64,000 nt of DNA from JAVBKV01 sp031553885 (GCA_031553885.1 JAVBKV010000016.1:19566-83565); one strand, 5' to 3'; counted from the stretch's first letter, positions 25,341 to 35,388 are shown. A program made the numbers and translations. The notes: generated from the sequence alone by a model not told the origin.

Positions 25341-27197
25341 ATGAACAAGGAAAAGCAAAAAGGACAAATTGGGGTAACAACAGAAAATATTTTCCCCATC
25401 ATCAAGAAGTTTTTGTACAGTGATCATGAAATATTCTTACGAGAATTAATATCCAATGCTGTCGACGCCACTCAAAAATTGAAAACACTCGCTTCTGTCG
25501 GTGAATTCAAAGGTGAACTGGGTGATCTGAGCGTACGGGTCAAATTGGATAAACACACCCTGACTATTTCTGACCGGGGTATAGGGCTGACTGCGGAAGA
25601 AATTGAAAAGTACATCAACCAGATTGCCTTCTCCAGTGCCAATGACTTTTTAGACAAGTATAAAAAAGATGCAAATGCGATCATCGGGCACTTCGGGCTA
25701 GGTTTTTATTCTGCATTTATGGTTTCAAAGAAAGTCGAAATCATTACCAAATCCTACCAGGATGCTCCGGCAATGAAATGGACATGTGATGGTTCTCCGG
25801 AATATACGATGGAAGAAACCAAAAAAGAAGACCGGGGTACTGATATTATATTGTACATAGACGATGAAAGCAAGGACTTTTTGGAAAAATCCAGGATAGA
25901 AGGATTAATGAAAAAATATTGCCGCTTCCTTCCTGTACCGGTGGTTTTTGGAAAAAAGGCAGAATGGAAAGATGGAAAATCTATTGAAACAGAAGAAGAT
26001 AATGTAATCAATGATACTAATCCACTCTGGACCCGTAAACCGTCCGAATTGAAAGAAGAAGATTATAAAAAATTCTATCAGGAACTATACCCCTTCAGTG
26101 ACGAGCCTTTGTTCTGGATTCACCTGAATGTGGATTATCCTTTTAACCTGACCGGTATCCTCTATTTCCCCAAAATTAAAAGTAATCTGGATTTACAACG
26201 GAACAAAATTCAATTGTACTGCAATCAGGTTTATGTAACAGACTCTGTAGAAGGCATTGTCCCCGAGTTCCTGACCTTATTGCACGGGGTAATCGATTCG
26301 CCGGATATTCCTTTGAATGTTTCCCGCTCCTACCTGCAAAGTGACAGTAATGTGAAAAAGATTTCCAATCACATCACAAAGAAAGTGGCCGATCGACTGG
26401 AAGATATTTTCAAAAATGACCGCCCTCAATTGGAAGAAAAATGGGACAGTCTGAAAATATTTGTCGAATACGGAATGTTGAGCGACGAGAAATTTTACGA
26501 ACGTGCCGAAAAATTTGCTCTGCTGAAAAACATTGACAATAAATTGTTTACCCTGGAAGAATATAAATCGCTGATCCAGGATAATCAAACCGATAAAGAC
26601 GGAAATCTGATCTACCTTTATACCAGCAATTCCAGCGAACAATACGCTTACATCGATGCGGCAAAAAACAAAGGATACGATGTTTTGCTGATGGACGGTC
26701 AACTCGACTCTCATTTTGTCGGTAAGCTGGAGCAAAAATCAGAAAAAAGCCGTTTTGTGCGGGTCGACAGCGATGTTATCGATAACCTGATCAAGAAAGC
26801 CGACAGCAAGGAAGTAAAACTTTCAGAAGACGAACGTAACTCCCTGGTTGACACGTTTAAATCAGTTATTCCAGCGATGGATAAGACCGATTTCATCGTA
26901 AGTTTTGAACATTTGGGTGAATACGGAAATCCGATTACAATCACTCAAAACGAGTTCATGCGAAGGATGAAAGAAATGTCTGAAATGCAGGGAGGTATGA
27001 ATTTTTACGGAGAAATGCCTCTGTCTTACAATATGGTTGTCAACCTGGACCATTCTCTGGTTAAAAAAGTACAGGAAGATAAAGAAGGTTCTATGGAAAC
27101 CGTCAGCCAATTAGTAGATCTCGCATTGCTTTCTAATGGAATGCTTAAAGGAGAAGCGCTGAGTAAATTTGTCAAACGAAGCATAGATATGATCTAA
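25341..27197 (+). CDS. htpG: Chaperone protein HtpG (Hsp90)
   Basis: A 618-residue cytoplasmic ATP-dependent chaperone. The GHKL ATPase domain shows FLRELISNAVDA (ATP/Mg-binding Asn), DRGIGLTAEEI and GHFGLGFYSAFMV. The middle domain carries the catalytic arginine loop around NVSRSYLQSD, and the C-terminal dimerisation domain contains LDHSLVKKVQE. Length is typical of HtpG and no eukaryote-type charged linker is present. It follows clpC and its terminator in the same direction, making a local chaperone pair, but has no clear TAnnTTTG box of its own. Confidence 0.96.
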   Translation: MNKEKQKGQIGVTTENIFPIIKKFLYSDHEIFLRELISNAVDATQKLKTLASVGEFKGELGDLSVRVKLDKHTLTISDRGIGLTAEEIEKYINQIAFSSANDFLDKYKKDANAIIGHFGLGFYSAFMVSKKVEIITKSYQDAPAMKWTCDGSPEYTMEETKKEDRGTDIILYIDDESKDFLEKSRIEGLMKKYCRFLPVPVVFGKKAEWKDGKSIETEEDNVINDTNPLWTRKPSELKEEDYKKFYQELYPFSDEPLFWIHLNVDYPFNLTGILYFPKIKSNLDLQRNKIQLYCNQVYVTDSVEGIVPEFLTLLHGVIDSPDIPLNVSRSYLQSDSNVKKISNHITKKVADRLEDIFKNDRPQLEEKWDSLKIFVEYGMLSDEKFYERAEKFALLKNIDNKLFTLEEYKSLIQDNQTDKDGNLIYLYTSNSSEQYAYIDAAKNKGYDVLLMDGQLDSHFVGKLEQKSEKSRFVRVDSDVIDNLIKKADSKEVKLSEDERNSLVDTFKSVIPAMDKTDFIVSFEHLGEYGNPITITQNEFMRRMKEMSEMQGGMNFYGEMPLSYNMVVNLDHSLVKKVQEDKEGSMETVSQLVDLALLSNGMLKGEALSKFVKRSIDMI

Positions 27198-27230
27198 CTC
27201 CTGATTTTATTAATTAAAAGACTGAACATC

Positions 27231-27932
27231 ATGTATCTTAAAAAATTGTTACCCTTATTTCTTACTGTGTGTTTTCTGTTTCCATGCTCCGATCAGCATT
27301 CAGCAAAGTCCCAGAAAAACAAACCGGTTCGGGAAGACATCGAATGGCTGGATGTCTGGATGCCGAACACCAACGACAGCAAGTTGCCTCGTGTGCTTCT
27401 GATCGGTAATTCCATTACCAGAGGGTATACCAGAGGAGTCATAAACCTTCTGGAAGGAAAAGCGTATGTTGCCCGGCTTTCTACATCCAAATCATTGGGA
27501 GATCCCGGATTATTGGCGGAAATTGCACTGATTATGAGTTATGAAAAATTTGATGTAGTACACTTCAATAATGGCTTACACGGTTGGGGATACACGGAAG
27601 AGCAATACAAAAAGAGTTTTCCGGATATGATTAAAACGATCCGGAAATATGCTCCGAAGGCGAAACTGATCTGGGCAAGCACAACTCCGATCCGTATGGG
27701 AGATGGAATGACTGAATTCGATTCTAAAACCGAACGTGTCAAAGCCCGGAATCAAATTGCCCTGGAAGCGATTAAGGGAAAGAATATTAAGGTAAATGAT
27801 TTGTTCGCTCTTGTAGAAAATCATCCGGAATATTATGCCGGAGGAGACGGTACACACCTGGTCACGGCCGGAGGTAATGCCCTCATTGAACAAGTTGCTA
27901 AAGTTATTTCGGAAACATTAGATGAAAAATAA
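27231..27932 (+). CDS. SGNH/GDSL-family hydrolase, exported
   Basis: A 233-residue protein with an N-terminal hydrophobic export signal; FPCS at 17-20 could be an atypical lipobox. The mature domain is SGNH-like: block I is GNSIT with the nucleophile S61 (a GNS form in place of GDS), block III is FNNGLHGWG, and block V is GDGTHL with the catalytic Asp-x-x-His pair. Such enzymes remove acyl groups from sugars or lipids; the substrate here is unknown. It starts 33 nt after htpG and faces the next hydrolase across a shared terminator. Confidence 0.82.
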   Translation: MYLKKLLPLFLTVCFLFPCSDQHSAKSQKNKPVREDIEWLDVWMPNTNDSKLPRVLLIGNSITRGYTRGVINLLEGKAYVARLSTSKSLGDPGLLAEIALIMSYEKFDVVHFNNGLHGWGYTEEQYKKSFPDMIKTIRKYAPKAKLIWASTTPIRMGDGMTEFDSKTERVKARNQIALEAIKGKNIKVNDLFALVENHPEYYAGGDGTHLVTAGGNALIEQVAKVISETLDEK

Positions 27933-27945
27933 CAAAAATCTGCAT

Positions 27946-27983
27946 AAAAAAAGAGAGGTTTGACAAAAAGCCTCTCTTTTTTT
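27946..27983. terminator. Bidirectional terminator between two convergent hydrolase genes
   Basis: GAGAGG and CCTCTC flank a 12-nt loop with seven A on the left and seven T on the right, so it can end transcription from both sides. Confidence 0.9.
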
Positions 27984-27991
27984 ATCTTCAA

Positions 27992-28864
27992 TTACTGAGT
28001 AATTTTTTGTTGATTCAGCCAATCCAAAACCAATGATTTCATCATTTCATGATAACGGAAACCAGCATTAAATCCCCAACCATGAGCTCCTTCCGGGAAT
28101 ATATATAAACTGGCAGGAATGTTTTTCTTTTTCAACGCCTGATAGAAAAGAATACTGTTTTCCGGAACCACTGTCTTATCATTGTCGCTCAACAATAAAA
28201 GAGTCGGAGGAGTCGTTTCCTTCACCTGCTTTTCGTTGGAATAATAATCGACCAGCTCCTGCTTTGCCGATCCTTCCTTACCCAACAAGTTGGTCCGGGA
28301 ACCAATATGAGGATTAAACTCTCCGTCCAATGAAATAACCGGATAAAACAAAATTCCGAAATCAGGACGGGAAGCTTCATCGAAATGAGTCAATAAGGTA
28401 GAAGCCAGGTGACCACCGGCAGAAAAACCGGAAACGCCGATTTTACCGGGATTAATTCCCCATTCAGCCGCCCGAGAACGAATAATCCGCATGGCTTCCT
28501 GTGTATCTTTAAGAGGAATTTCATGGTGTCCGTAAGGCAAACGGTATTTCAATACAATTCCTGTTATTCCGTTTTTAGCATACCACTCTGCAAATTTAAC
28601 TCCTTCATGGTCAGCAGCCTCAATAGCATAGCCACCTCCCGGGCAAATTAAAACAGCTGCACCTGTATTTTTTGCCTTATCGGCCGGATAAACCTTGAAC
28701 GAAGCAACCGAGATATTCTCTATTCTACCCTCTTTTGTCGCTTCCGGAAGTGTCATTCCGTTACTTTCTGCCGGCCCATTCGGCCATACGAGCACCTCAA
28801 GTGGTTGCTGAGCGGATAATACCATACTGATACACAATAAAAATGTCAAAATAGTTGTTTTCAT
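27992..28864 (-). CDS. Secreted alpha/beta-hydrolase, acetyl-xylan-esterase-like
   Basis: A 290-residue protein with a Sec signal (TTILTFLLCISMVLSAQQ). The mature alpha/beta-hydrolase has the oxyanion-hole loop CPGGGYAIEA, the nucleophile elbow GVSGFSAGGHLAS (G-F-S-A-G), the acid in LLLSDNDKTVVPE and the catalytic histidine in GAHGWGF. This set matches the esterase/BD-FAE group that deacetylates plant polysaccharides, although no glycoside hydrolase is next door. A TAAGTTTG -7 box lies about 30 nt before the start on the minus strand (28895-28902). Confidence 0.82.
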   Translation of the reverse strand: MKTTILTFLLCISMVLSAQQPLEVLVWPNGPAESNGMTLPEATKEGRIENISVASFKVYPADKAKNTGAAVLICPGGGYAIEAADHEGVKFAEWYAKNGITGIVLKYRLPYGHHEIPLKDTQEAMRIIRSRAAEWGINPGKIGVSGFSAGGHLASTLLTHFDEASRPDFGILFYPVISLDGEFNPHIGSRTNLLGKEGSAKQELVDYYSNEKQVKETTPPTLLLLSDNDKTVVPENSILFYQALKKKNIPASLYIFPEGAHGWGFNAGFRYHEMMKSLVLDWLNQQKITQ

Positions 28865-28894
28865 AATATTCTTGATTTTTTAGTCACTGGCTGG

Positions 28895-28902
28895 CAAACT
28901 TA
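28895..28902 (-). promoter_or_regulatory. -7 box TAAGTTTG of the esterase gene
   Basis: Reverse complement of CAAACTTA. A perfect TAnnTTTG about 30 nt before the esterase start; no TTG at the -33 position. Fourteen nt away on the plus strand TAACTTAG (28916-28923), a 7-of-8 match, may serve hutU. Confidence 0.5.
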
Positions 28903-28982
28903 CAAAAAAAAGTTTTAACTTAGCATCAGAATTAATTACAAAATACGTCATTGCTCCAATGCCGTGAAGAAACACAACTGCC

Positions 28983-30983
28983 ATGAAAGTAACTATCGGA
29001 TGCAAATTGCCAGATTACCCGGTTTTCATCGATGGTATCCGTCGTGCACCCGACCGGGGATTTAATTTATCGCCAGATCAAACGGAAACGGCCCTGATGA
29101 ATGCATTGCGCTACATTCCGAATGAATTGCATGCTGCTCTTGCTCCCGAATTTATGGAAGAACTCCGTACACGTGGCCGGATTTACGGCTACCGGTTCCG
29201 ACCACCGGGAGACATTCGTCCTAAACCCATCCGCGAATATACAGGAAAGTGTATCGAAGGAAAAGCATTTCAGGTAATGATCGATAACAATTTGAGTTTC
29301 GACATTGCTCTTTATCCCTATGAACTGGTTACTTATGGAGAAACCGGACAAGTATGCCAGAATTGGATGCAATACTGTCTGATCAAGCAATACCTGGAGA
29401 TATTAACCAACGAACAGACCTTAGTCATCGAGTCAGGCCACCCCCTCGGACTTTTTCAGTCTAAGCCGGATGCTCCGCGGGTAATAATTACGAATTCTCT
29501 GATGGTAGGCATGTTCGACAATCAGTACGATTGGGAAATTGCAGCCCAGATGGGTGTAGCCAATTACGGACAAATGACTGCCGGAGGATGGATGTATATT
29601 GGTCCCCAGGGTATTGTTCACGGCACTTTCAATACCTTACTCAATGCAGGACGACTTAAATTAAATATTTCTCCGGATCAGGACCTTAGCGGGTATTTAT
29701 TTGTTTCCTCGGGATTGGGAGGTATGAGTGGCGCTCAGCCCAAAGCCGCCGAAATAGCCGGAGCTGTCGCCATTATAGCAGAAGTGGACCAATCCAGAAT
29801 TGAAACCCGACATAAACAAGGTTGGGTACAACATATTACTTCTGACATTAAAAAAGCATTTCAATTGGCCGATAGAGCAATCCTTCAAAAAAGCCCCTGC
29901 TCGATCGCTTACCACGGAAATATTGTGGATTTACTGGAATACGCCGAACGACATTCCATAAAGATCGACCTGCTTTCCGACCAGACTTCCTGCCATGCCG
30001 TATATGAAGGCGGGTATTGTCCGTCCGGTATTTCTTTTGAAGAAAGGACCTGTTTGCTCCAGGAAGATCGTATTGTTTTTTGTCGTCTGGTCAACGAAAC
30101 GTTAAAGCGTCATTTTGAGGTAATCCGGAAGCTGGTAAATAAAGGAACTTATTTTTTTGACTATGGAAATTCCTTTATGAAAGCGATTTATGACTCCGGG
30201 ATTAAAGCCATTTCCCGAAATGGAACTGATGAAAAAGACGGCTTTATCTGGCCTTCTTATGTGGAAGATATTATGGGACCCGAATTATTCGATTATGGCT
30301 ACGGTCCTTTCCGCTGGGTTTGCCTGAGCGGTAAACCGGAAGACTTGGCCAAAACCGACCGGGCTGCTATGGAATGCATCGACCCGGATCGAAGGCCCCA
30401 GGACCGCGATAATTACAACTGGATCCGGGACGCAGAGAAGAATCAGTTGGTGGTCGGTACACAGGCTCGCATTTTATACCAGGATGCTGAAGGAAGATTG
30501 AAAATTGCCTTGCGTTTCAACGAAATGGTTCGTAACAAAGAGATAGGCCCTGTCATGCTGGGACGTGACCACCACGATGTCAGCGGAACGGATTCTCCTT
30601 TTCGGGAAACGGCTAACATCCGGGACGGAAGCAATGTCATGGCCGATATGGCCGTACAATGTTTTGCTGGTAATGCAGCACGCGGAATGAGTCTGATAGC
30701 CCTTCACAACGGCGGCGGAGTCGGTATCGGCAAAGCCATTAACGGAGGGTTCGGCATGGTATGCGACGGAAGTCACCGGGTCGACCGGATCCTGCAATCC
30801 GCCATGCTTTGGGATGTCATGGGCGGTGTAGCACGGCGTTCCTGGGCGCGCAATCCGCATGCCATGGAAACCTGTGAAAAATTCAACCGGGAGCATAAAA
30901 AAGAATATTCGATAACCTTACCATACGTTCCGGACAAAGAATTAATAAAATCAACCGTAAGTCATTTACCAGAAAACAAATAA
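28983..30983 (+). CDS. hutU: Urocanate hydratase (long form)
   Basis: A 666-residue NAD-dependent enzyme that turns urocanate into imidazolonepropionate, step 2 of histidine breakdown. The NAD-binding stretch VSSGLGGMSGAQPKAAE and the urocanase active-site region LLSDQTSCHAVYEGGY with its cysteine are present, as is LHNGGGVGIGKAINGGFG. The protein is about 110 residues longer than the classical bacterial enzyme (about 556) and close in size to the animal enzyme. First gene of hutU-ftcD-hutI-fchA-hutH, with spacings of 24, 54, 11 and 12 nt. No hut repressor gene is seen. Confidence 0.93.
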   Translation: MKVTIGCKLPDYPVFIDGIRRAPDRGFNLSPDQTETALMNALRYIPNELHAALAPEFMEELRTRGRIYGYRFRPPGDIRPKPIREYTGKCIEGKAFQVMIDNNLSFDIALYPYELVTYGETGQVCQNWMQYCLIKQYLEILTNEQTLVIESGHPLGLFQSKPDAPRVIITNSLMVGMFDNQYDWEIAAQMGVANYGQMTAGGWMYIGPQGIVHGTFNTLLNAGRLKLNISPDQDLSGYLFVSSGLGGMSGAQPKAAEIAGAVAIIAEVDQSRIETRHKQGWVQHITSDIKKAFQLADRAILQKSPCSIAYHGNIVDLLEYAERHSIKIDLLSDQTSCHAVYEGGYCPSGISFEERTCLLQEDRIVFCRLVNETLKRHFEVIRKLVNKGTYFFDYGNSFMKAIYDSGIKAISRNGTDEKDGFIWPSYVEDIMGPELFDYGYGPFRWVCLSGKPEDLAKTDRAAMECIDPDRRPQDRDNYNWIRDAEKNQLVVGTQARILYQDAEGRLKIALRFNEMVRNKEIGPVMLGRDHHDVSGTDSPFRETANIRDGSNVMADMAVQCFAGNAARGMSLIALHNGGGVGIGKAINGGFGMVCDGSHRVDRILQSAMLWDVMGGVARRSWARNPHAMETCEKFNREHKKEYSITLPYVPDKELIKSTVSHLPENK

Positions 30984-31007
30984 ATTATATATAACGTTGT
31001 ATCTTGT

Positions 31008-31904
31008 ATGAATAAAATTGTTGAATGTGTTCCTAACTTCAGCGAAGGACGGGATCTTAGAAAAGTGGAAAACATTGTCGACGCTTTCCGGGCCAAGGAA
31101 GGTGTCAAGTTGTTGGATTACAGCAGTGATAAAGATCATAACCGAATGGTAGTTACAGCCGTAGGCGAACCTGAAGCTATCAAACAAGCTGTTATAGAAG
31201 CCATTGGAACTGCTATTCAGGAAATCGACCTTACCCGGCACGAAGGACAACATCCCCGGATGGGAGCTGTTGATGTAGTTCCCTTCATTCCGGTTAAAAA
31301 CATGAGTATGGAAGAAGCGATTGCACTTTCTAAAGAAGTAGCCCGGGAAGTCGCCGAACGTTATCAATTACCGGTATTTTTATATGAAAAATCAGCTTCC
31401 GCCTCTCACCGGGAAAACCTGGCTTCCGTTCGCAAGGGTGAATTCGAAGGGCTTTTCGACAAGATGCAACTTCCTGAATGGCAATCCGATTTCGGCCCGA
31501 AGTTACCCCATCCGACTGCAGGAGCGGTAGCCATCGGTGCCCGCATGTTTCTGATCGCATACAATATCAACCTGAATACCAATAACCTGGAAATTGCCGA
31601 TAAAATCGCCAGAAAAGTCCGTCATCTGGGAGGAGGACTGCGTTTTTGCAAAGCCATGGGTGTCGAACTGAAAGAACGCAACATCGTACAGGTATCCATG
31701 AATCTGACCGATTATACAAAAACGACCATCTATTCCGCTTTCGAAATGGTTCGCTTTGAAGCTCAGCGATACGGAGTTACCATTGCCGGCAGTGAAGTAA
31801 TCGGAATGCTTCCCCTGGGAGCCCTGGTCGACACGACCTCCTACTACCTCGGATTGGAAAATTTCACCATTCAACAAGTCCTAGAAAACCATCTAATCAG
31901 CTAA
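31008..31904 (+). CDS. ftcD: Glutamate formimidoyltransferase
   Basis: A 298-residue enzyme moving the formimino group from formiminoglutamate to tetrahydrofolate, releasing glutamate. It corresponds to the N-terminal half of the bifunctional animal FTCD protein; here the cyclodeaminase is a separate gene (33218-33841). Family signatures are VPNFSEGRD near the start, HNRMVVTAVG, RHEGQHPRMGAVDVVPF and HLGGGLRFCKAMG. The path chosen by this operon therefore recovers the one-carbon unit on folate, rather than releasing formamide (HutG) or formylglutamate (HutF). Confidence 0.94.
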   Translation: MNKIVECVPNFSEGRDLRKVENIVDAFRAKEGVKLLDYSSDKDHNRMVVTAVGEPEAIKQAVIEAIGTAIQEIDLTRHEGQHPRMGAVDVVPFIPVKNMSMEEAIALSKEVAREVAERYQLPVFLYEKSASASHRENLASVRKGEFEGLFDKMQLPEWQSDFGPKLPHPTAGAVAIGARMFLIAYNINLNTNNLEIADKIARKVRHLGGGLRFCKAMGVELKERNIVQVSMNLTDYTKTTIYSAFEMVRFEAQRYGVTIAGSEVIGMLPLGALVDTTSYYLGLENFTIQQVLENHLIS

Positions 31905-31958
31905 ATAACATAAAAATACAACTTAAAACTAAACTCATTTTTAATTCTTAATTACTCC

Positions 31959-33206
31959 ATGTTTTCCGATCGGAATATAATCATAAAGAACGCCGCCCAA
32001 GTCGTGACCTGTTCCGGATTTTCTGCCAAAAAAGGCAAGGAAATGTCTGATCTTTCCATTATTGAGAATGGAACGGTAATTGTCACGGACGGGATCATTT
32101 CCTTTGTCGGAAACAATACGGACCCACTTCCGCCGGAATCGGATAATTATCCAGTAGTCGATGCCACAGGAAAAGCATTGCTACCGGGATTTGTGGATTC
32201 GCACACCCACTTCATATTCGGAGGTTACCGGGAGAAAGAATTTTCCTGGCGGATGAAGGGAGACAGCTACATGTCGATCATGGAACGCGGAGGAGGAATA
32301 TGCAATACCATGCAAGCGACCCGCCAGGCCTCGTTCGAAGAATTAAAAATAACCGGTAAACATCGTTTAGATAACATGCTGGCCATGGGAGTTACAACCG
32401 TAGAAGGAAAAAGCGGTTACGGAATGGATAAAGACACCGAGCTCAAACAACTCCGGGTAATGAAATCCCTGAACGATGAGCATGCAGTGGATGTAATAAG
32501 CACCTTTCTCGGCGCTCATGCCGTTCCTCCGGAATATAAAGGCCGTGAAGACGATTACATCGATTTCATGCTGAACGAAGTCATGCCGGAGGTTCAAGAG
32601 GAAAAACTAGCCCGGTTTTGCGATGTTTTCTGTGAAAAAAATGTTTTCAGCATCGAACAATCGAGAAGATTGCTGAAAGCGGCGTATAACTTAGGATTTC
32701 AACTGAAATTACATGCGGATGAAATCGTCAGTCTGGGTGGAGCCGAATTGGCCGCCGAACTAAAAGCCGTTTCTGCAGATCACTTGCTACAAGCTTCCGA
32801 CCGGGGCATTCAGGATATGGCTAAAAACGGAGTAACAGCCACTCTCCTGCCCTGCACAGCCTTCTCCCTGAAAGAGCCTTATGCCAGGGCACGAACGATG
32901 ATTGATTCCGGATGTGCAGTTGCATTGGCGACTGATCTGAATCCCGGTAGTTGCTTTACCTCATCGATCCCACTTACTTTTGCTTTGGCCTGTATCTACA
33001 TGCAATTAACACCCGAAGAAGCCGTTTCCGCATTGACGATCAATGGAGCTGCCGCGTTGGGAATGGCCGGTGAAATCGGGAGTATTGATGTTGGAAAACA
33101 AGGAGATATGGTCCTGTTATCGTATCCGTCCTATCGTTTTTTACCTTATCATATCGGAATGAATTTGGTAGAAAAAGTAATCAAAAAAGGTACATTAATC
33201 AATTAA
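31959..33206 (+). CDS. hutI: Imidazolonepropionase
   Basis: A 415-residue amidohydrolase that opens the imidazolone ring to N-formiminoglutamate, step 3 of histidine breakdown. Metal and substrate residues are visible: HTHF in VDSHTHFIFGGYREKEF, FLGAHAVPPEY, the metal-binding LKLHADE, and the Asp in LATDLNPGS. Length is normal. It lies between the transferase and cyclodeaminase genes, an order unlike classical hut operons, but all five enzymes are adjacent. The 54-nt gap before it contains an AT-rich TTAATTCTTAATTA stretch. Confidence 0.94.
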   Translation: MFSDRNIIIKNAAQVVTCSGFSAKKGKEMSDLSIIENGTVIVTDGIISFVGNNTDPLPPESDNYPVVDATGKALLPGFVDSHTHFIFGGYREKEFSWRMKGDSYMSIMERGGGICNTMQATRQASFEELKITGKHRLDNMLAMGVTTVEGKSGYGMDKDTELKQLRVMKSLNDEHAVDVISTFLGAHAVPPEYKGREDDYIDFMLNEVMPEVQEEKLARFCDVFCEKNVFSIEQSRRLLKAAYNLGFQLKLHADEIVSLGGAELAAELKAVSADHLLQASDRGIQDMAKNGVTATLLPCTAFSLKEPYARARTMIDSGCAVALATDLNPGSCFTSSIPLTFALACIYMQLTPEEAVSALTINGAAALGMAGEIGSIDVGKQGDMVLLSYPSYRFLPYHIGMNLVEKVIKKGTLIN

Positions 33207-33217
33207 AAACAATACGT

Positions 33218-33841
33218 ATGTTACCCGAATTATCAATCAAGGATTTTTTAGCAAAAACCGCCGGAGATGAACCGGTTCCTGGAGGTGGGTGTGTCTCGGC
33301 ATTGAATGCGGCATTAGCTTCCGCTCTGACCGAAATGGTGGCCAACCTCACTATCGGAAAGAAAAAATACGAAGAAAAAGAAAACCGGATGAAAGAGATT
33401 TCTTCTTTTGCAAAAAAATATCAACAAATATTTGTTGAAAGCATCGATGCCGATTCGGATGCATACAATCAGGTATTTGCAGCCTTTAAATTGCCGAAGG
33501 AAACAGAAGAGGAAAAATCCGAACGAAGCCGGCAAATACAGGCAGCCACTAAAATAGCGGCGGACGTACCGATGGAGGTTGCCCGCAATGCGTTCAGGAT
33601 GCTTGAAACCATTTCAACCGTGGCCAGAGAAGGTAATTCGAATGCAGTAACCGATGCTTGTGTTGCTATGATGGCCGCACGAACAGCCATCCTTGGTGCT
33701 TTATTGAACGTACGGATCAATCTCTCCTCACTGAAAGACGAAACCTATGCTACACATCTTTGCGAAGAGGCCGACCACCTGGAAAAACAGACCATCCAGG
33801 CGGAAACCGATCTGTTGACCTGGGTAAGAACACAACTATAG
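33218..33841 (+). CDS. fchA: Formimidoyltetrahydrofolate cyclodeaminase
   Basis: A 207-residue all-helical enzyme that converts 5-formimino-THF to 5,10-methenyl-THF and ammonia. The N-terminal FLAKTAGDEPVPGGGCVSAL is the family signature, with the glycine-rich folate-binding turn; helices with NAFRMLETISTVAREGNSNA follow. It matches the C-terminal half of animal FTCD and the stand-alone FchA. Coupled to the upstream ftcD product, it feeds histidine-derived carbon to purine and thymidylate synthesis. Confidence 0.9.
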   Translation: MLPELSIKDFLAKTAGDEPVPGGGCVSALNAALASALTEMVANLTIGKKKYEEKENRMKEISSFAKKYQQIFVESIDADSDAYNQVFAAFKLPKETEEEKSERSRQIQAATKIAADVPMEVARNAFRMLETISTVAREGNSNAVTDACVAMMAARTAILGALLNVRINLSSLKDETYATHLCEEADHLEKQTIQAETDLLTWVRTQL

Positions 33842-33853
33842 TCATTGGCAGAA

Positions 33854-35350
33854 ATGAAAAATGTATATTACGTCGGTTCCGGAGAACTGAATTTCGAAAT
33901 CATCGAACAGATTATCGATAATAACCTGAAACTCGAGCTGGCTCCTGAAGCTAAAGAACGCATACAGAAATGCCGGGATTTCCTGGATCAGAAGATTGCA
34001 TCTTCGGATGCTCCCATGTATGGCATTACTACCGGATTCGGTTCTTTATGCAACAAAAATATCTCTCCGGACGAACTCAGCCGCCTACAGGAAAACCTCG
34101 TCAAATCGCATGCCTGCAGCGTCGGACAGGAAATTCCACCGGTAATAACCAAACTCATGATGTTGTTGAAAGCACATGCCCTTTCGTTGGGATACAGCGG
34201 TGTACAAGTAATAACCGTGCAGCGCATCATCGATTTTTTCAATAACGATGTCATGCCGATTGTCTACGACCGGGGATCTTTAGGTGCCTCAGGCGATCTG
34301 GCTCCGCTGGCTAACCTCTTTCTACCGTTGATCGGAGCCGGAGATGTTTATTACCAGGGGAAAAAGCGGGAAGCTATGAGTGTCCTGGAGGAGTTTGGCT
34401 GGAAACCTGTCCGCCTGATGAGTAAAGAAGGCCTTGCCTTGCTTAACGGAACCCAATTCATGAGTGCAAATGGAGTTTATGCCATTCTTAAAGCATTCCG
34501 GTTTTCCAGAAAAGCAGACCTGATCGCAGCTCTTTCGTTGGAAGCTTTCGACGGACTGATCGATCCTTTCCTGGATTGCATCCAGCAAATGCGTCCGCAT
34601 CAGGGACAAATCGAAACAGGTGATAATTTCCGAAAATTACTGGAAGGAAGCGAGCTGATTGCCCGTAAAAAAGAACATATCCAGGATCCCTACTCTTTTC
34701 GCTGTATCCCCCAAGTACATGGAGCAACGAAAGACGCCATCCGTTATGTGGCTTCTGTTTTATTGACTGAAATTAATTCAGTGACAGACAATCCAACTAT
34801 TTTTCCCGATGAAGACAGGATTATTTCAGGAGGAAATTTCCATGGGCAACCTTTAGCTATCGCTTTTGACTTTCTGGCTGTCGCCCTGGCTGAACTGGGA
34901 AATATTTCCGAGCGCAGGGTGGCTCAACTCATTATGGGATTACGGGGACTGCCCGAGTTTCTGGTTGCCGATCCGGGCCTCAATTCAGGATTTATGATTC
35001 CTCAATATGCCTCGGCATCCATGGTGAGCCAGAACAAAATGTATTGTCATGCAGCTTCCAGCGATTCCATCGTTTCGTCCAACGGGCAGGAAGACCATGT
35101 CAGTATGGGAGCTAATGCAGCAACCAAGCTTTTTAAAATCATGGATAACCTGAATCACATCCTGGCTATTGAACTGATGAACGCAGCGCAAGGACTCGAA
35201 TTCCGTCGCCCGGCAAAAACATCGCCTTTTCTGGAAAAATTTTTAAAAGAATACCGGAAAGAAGTCCCTTTCATTCAGGAAGATATCGTGATGTACAAGG
35301 AAATTCATCAAACGGTAGCCTTTTTAAATCGAACAACAGTCGATTTTTAA
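33854..35350 (+). CDS. hutH: Histidine ammonia-lyase
   Basis: A 498-residue homotetrameric lyase removing ammonia from histidine to give urocanate, step 1 of the pathway. The MIO cofactor forms from A145-S146-G147 in GSLGASGDLAPLA. The catalytic tyrosine lies in MYGITTGFGSL near residue 56, and SVTDNPTIF and GNFHGQPLA are further active-site motifs. ATG 33854 is preferred to a TTG nine bases earlier. The pathway's first enzyme is encoded last in the operon. A sigma-factor gene starts 38 nt later in the same direction. Confidence 0.95.
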   Translation: MKNVYYVGSGELNFEIIEQIIDNNLKLELAPEAKERIQKCRDFLDQKIASSDAPMYGITTGFGSLCNKNISPDELSRLQENLVKSHACSVGQEIPPVITKLMMLLKAHALSLGYSGVQVITVQRIIDFFNNDVMPIVYDRGSLGASGDLAPLANLFLPLIGAGDVYYQGKKREAMSVLEEFGWKPVRLMSKEGLALLNGTQFMSANGVYAILKAFRFSRKADLIAALSLEAFDGLIDPFLDCIQQMRPHQGQIETGDNFRKLLEGSELIARKKEHIQDPYSFRCIPQVHGATKDAIRYVASVLLTEINSVTDNPTIFPDEDRIISGGNFHGQPLAIAFDFLAVALAELGNISERRVAQLIMGLRGLPEFLVADPGLNSGFMIPQYASASMVSQNKMYCHAASSDSIVSSNGQEDHVSMGANAATKLFKIMDNLNHILAIELMNAAQGLEFRRPAKTSPFLEKFLKEYRKEVPFIQEDIVMYKEIHQTVAFLNRTTVDF

Positions 35351-35388
35351 TACCCGGTTGTGTAACCTATGATCCGGTTTTGCGTCCA

